Below, piece after piece: positions 32,102 through 33,327 of a stretch of DNA of 33,327 bases. A model generated the notes under the pieces. The model saw nothing but the letters and a program-made list of their open reading frames with translations. It searched no databases and was not told where the DNA came from. The position numbers and the translations under genes are program-made. How positions within the stretch are numbered: position 1 is the first letter of the stretch; every line of letters starts with the position of its first letter. Where the stretch lies: the NCBI GenBank assembly GCA_003963315.1, contig RXJP01000029.1, forward strand, positions 1 to 33,327, written 5' to 3'. The stretch comes from Rhodocyclaceae bacterium (GTDB lineage: Bacteria > Pseudomonadota > Gammaproteobacteria > Burkholderiales > Rhodocyclaceae).

Positions 32102-32551
32102 TTGAGCAGGCGGTTTCGCGTTATCGGTTTAGCGCTGGTGTTGGCAAATTTTTCTTGCGGCGCCCTGGCAAATGCCAATGTGCCCGCCGAGTCCAATGAT
32201 GCACAATCTTCTTCGCAACCTTCGGAGCAAAGCACCGAGCCCCCCTTCGACCTGGCCGATCCATCCCGTATCGCTGCTGGGAAAGCACGTTTCGGCAGCA
32301 CCTGCGCGGCATACTGTCACGGCTTTGAAGGCAGCGGCGGGAAAACTCCTGCATTCCGTGGTCGCAAGGACTTCAAGCCTGCGGAGCTTTTCAAAACGAT
32401 CACCGAGGGACGTAGGGTAGAAGACGTCATGCCCGCCTGGGGAAACAGCTATTCAGCGGAGAAGCGGTGGGAGTTGGTCGCCTACATTATGAGCTTAGCA
32501 GACGAGTCGATTCGTCCAGTTCTCGGCGACAAATCCGGTAAATCCAAATAA
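32102..32551 (+). CDS. Monohaem cytochrome c with a CX3CH heme motif
   Basis: A 149-aa exported cytochrome c, the likely electron acceptor of the PQQ dehydrogenase. N-terminus MSRRFRVIGLALVLANFSCGALANA is a signal peptide; a low-complexity Ser/Gln/Glu stretch (about 28-48) follows. The heme site reads C68-A-A-Y-C72-H73, i.e. CX3CH rather than CXXCH; the codons TGC GCG GCA TAC TGT CAC leave no doubt. The distal Met is probably in VMPAWGNSYS. I start at TTG 32102, where GGAG is about 8 bases upstream; the frame extends further only through the terminator hairpin. It is about 70 bases after the dehydrogenase. Confidence 0.88.
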   Translation: MSRRFRVIGLALVLANFSCGALANANVPAESNDAQSSSQPSEQSTEPPFDLADPSRIAAGKARFGSTCAAYCHGFEGSGGKTPAFRGRKDFKPAELFKTITEGRRVEDVMPAWGNSYSAEKRWELVAYIMSLADESIRPVLGDKSGKSK

Positions 32552-32554
32552 AGA

Positions 32555-32585
32555 AAAGGGGCTCAATCACTAAGCCCCTTTCTTC
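32555..32585. terminator. Bidirectional terminator between cytochrome c and the PEBP gene
   Basis: AAAGGGGCT (32555-32563) and AGCCCCTTT (32573-32581) pair over 9 bp with a 9-base loop. T-rich sequence follows on both strands (TTTCTT plus; TTTTCTTT minus). The two flanking genes converge. Confidence 0.8.
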
Positions 32586-32619
32586 ACAGCAATTTGAATC
32601 AGCGGATCACGTCCGCCTT

Positions 32620-33168
32620 TTAGCGCCCATAGGTTGCCATAAACTCAGCCTTGCCGATCTGATTCATATGGATCATATAGCCGATCAGAGCGCCAGAAGC
32701 ATCTACAGGCACATCGAGCTTTGCCGTCTTTAGCGCATACAGAGTAAAGAAATAGCGGTGGGGTTTATCACCCTTGGGAGGACATGGACCACCCCAACCA
32801 GGTTTTCCAAAATCGGTTCGCCCCTGCAAACCTCCAGTAGGTAACTTAACCGCATCGGTATTGCCCGCGCTTGCCGGCAACTGACGAATATTCGGGGAAA
32901 TGTCATACACGATCCAATGCCACCAACCGCTACCGGTGGGCGCATCCGGGTCGTAGACCGTCAATGCTAGGCTCTTGGCGCCGGTGGGCACATTCTTCCA
33001 CGTCAAAGTAGGCGATACATTCCCACCCGTACAACCAAAACTGTTGAATACATGGCTCTCGGCAATCTTGCCATGAGCACCAACATCAGAACTGCTTAAG
33101 GTGAAGGTGTCGGCACGGCCAGAAAATGACACGGCTGCGAGTGCAATACCAAGGATGGCTGACTTCAT
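32620..33168 (-). CDS. YbhB/YbcL family (PEBP, Raf kinase inhibitor-like) exported protein
   Basis: A 182-aa phosphatidylethanolamine-binding-protein-fold protein. Signal peptide MKSAILGIALAAVSFSGRAD, cleavage near residue 19. Family blocks: SPTLTWKNVPTGAKSLALTVYDPDAPTGSGWWHWIVYDI (quoted in part: VYDPDAPTGSGWWHWIVYDI), GWGGPCPPKGDKPHRYFFTLYAL; the DPDAP and HRY residues line the ligand pocket. GAGGAAAC precedes the ATG. Biochemical role in bacteria is not known. It lies between the PQQ/cytochrome genes and thiC, in the minus direction. Confidence 0.9.
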   Translation of the reverse strand: MKSAILGIALAAVSFSGRADTFTLSSSDVGAHGKIAESHVFNSFGCTGGNVSPTLTWKNVPTGAKSLALTVYDPDAPTGSGWWHWIVYDISPNIRQLPASAGNTDAVKLPTGGLQGRTDFGKPGWGGPCPPKGDKPHRYFFTLYALKTAKLDVPVDASGALIGYMIHMNQIGKAEFMATYGR

Positions 33169-33200
33169 AGTGTTGTTTCCTCGTTATGACTGGGGTGGCC

Positions 33201-33230
33201 AAAAAAAAAGCGGCGTGATTTCTAAATCAC
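33201..33230 (-). terminator. Probable terminator of thiC
   Basis: On the minus strand GTGATT-TAGA-AATCAC forms a 6-bp hairpin 1 base after the thiC stop region, followed by GCCGC and nine T's. The 5-base gap before the T-run makes it slightly irregular. Confidence 0.55.
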
Positions 33231-33231
33231 T

Positions 33232-33327
33232 TCACACCTGCCGATAGACCTCGGCGCCTGATTTGACGAACTCGACGGACTTGACCTCCATACCCTTTTC
33301 CAAGGCCTCCTGATCGCTGAGGCCCTG
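33232..33327 (-). CDS. thiC: C-terminal end of probable phosphomethylpyrimidine synthase ThiC (partial)
   Basis: The last 31 codons of a minus-strand gene are present, ending with TGA at 33232. The translation begins [20 protein letters not shown] and ends [11 protein letters not shown]. This matches the ThiC C-terminal pattern I remember (GLS.EEAL.KGM..KS.EF...GAE.Y). ThiC makes the pyrimidine half of thiamine from aminoimidazole ribotide with SAM and a [4Fe-4S] cluster. If right, thiamine genes flank both sides of the dehydrogenase module. Only a short tail is visible, so the name is provisional; any TPP riboswitch would lie outside the window. Confidence 0.6.
   Translation of the reverse strand, partial: QGLSDQEALEKGMEVKSVEFVKSGAEVYRQV

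Noticed and set aside
32150..32165. Cytochrome c as a lipoprotein (Cys19 in NFSC)
   Set aside because: The residues before the Cys do not match a lipobox, and ALANA further on gives a normal signal peptidase I site.
1..33327. CRISPR arrays, tRNA/rRNA genes, insertion sequences, prophage genes
   Set aside because: No regularly spaced repeats, no tRNA cloverleaf or rRNA segment, and no transposase, integrase or phage protein was recognised on either strand.

Overview
The window looks like chromosomal DNA of a GC-rich betaproteobacterium, probably near Rhodocyclales/Nitrosomonadales. This is inferred from protein style: a homodimeric AceE with a one-lipoyl AceF, a long-form LeuA, a general bacterial porin, a LivM-LivG fusion and many dehydrogenases. 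No rRNA, tRNA, IS element, phage gene or CRISPR array was seen. Left to right there are two compositional zones. Bases 1 to about 19.2 kb are very GC-rich core and transport genes. From about 19.3 kb to the end the DNA is visibly less GC-rich and carries a coordinated catabolic module.

Zone 1. A pyruvate dehydrogenase operon (aceE-aceF, minus; aceF cut by the window edge) is divergent from an Lrp/AsnC-type regulator, which is followed by an enoyl-CoA hydratase family gene. leuA follows, preceded by a leucine-rich leader peptide and a second small ORF. Next come a methyl-accepting chemotaxis protein, a divergent SAM methyltransferase, an acyltransferase-3 membrane protein, a frameshifted GlcG/HbpS-like gene, and a branched-chain amino acid (HAAT) ABC transporter (livK, livH, a livM-livG fusion, livF). 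The transporter spacers are filled with inverted CACAGAG-type repeats. Divergent from livK is a Cache-domain histidine kinase with a LuxR-type response regulator.

Zone 2. A tight minus-strand operon (about 25.43 to 19.32 kb) encodes a TPP-dependent E1 alpha and beta, a free-standing lipoyl protein, a short E2 acyltransferase core, a lipoate-protein ligase, a Tat-exported small dehydrogenase subunit and a GMC flavoprotein dehydrogenase. Divergent from it are thiS, thiG and lpd (E3). A porin, a PQQ-dependent alcohol dehydrogenase, a monohaem cytochrome c with an unusual CX3CH motif, a PEBP-family protein and the C-terminal end of a probable thiC follow.

I find four sequences matching the sigma-54 (-24/-12) consensus with exact GG-N10-GC spacing: one before the E1 alpha operon, one before thiS, one before the porin and one before a possible small RNA. 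A TGTCGC/GCGACA repeat array lies upstream of the porin promoter, and one half-site lies between the divergent E1 alpha and thiS promoters. The best reading is an inducible alcohol or ketol (acetoin-type) oxidation system. The outer membrane porin admits substrate, the PQQ and GMC enzymes oxidise alcohols in the periplasm, and a dedicated E1/E2/E3 complex with its own lipoylation and thiamine genes converts the product to acyl-CoA. The substrate is not determined by the sequence.
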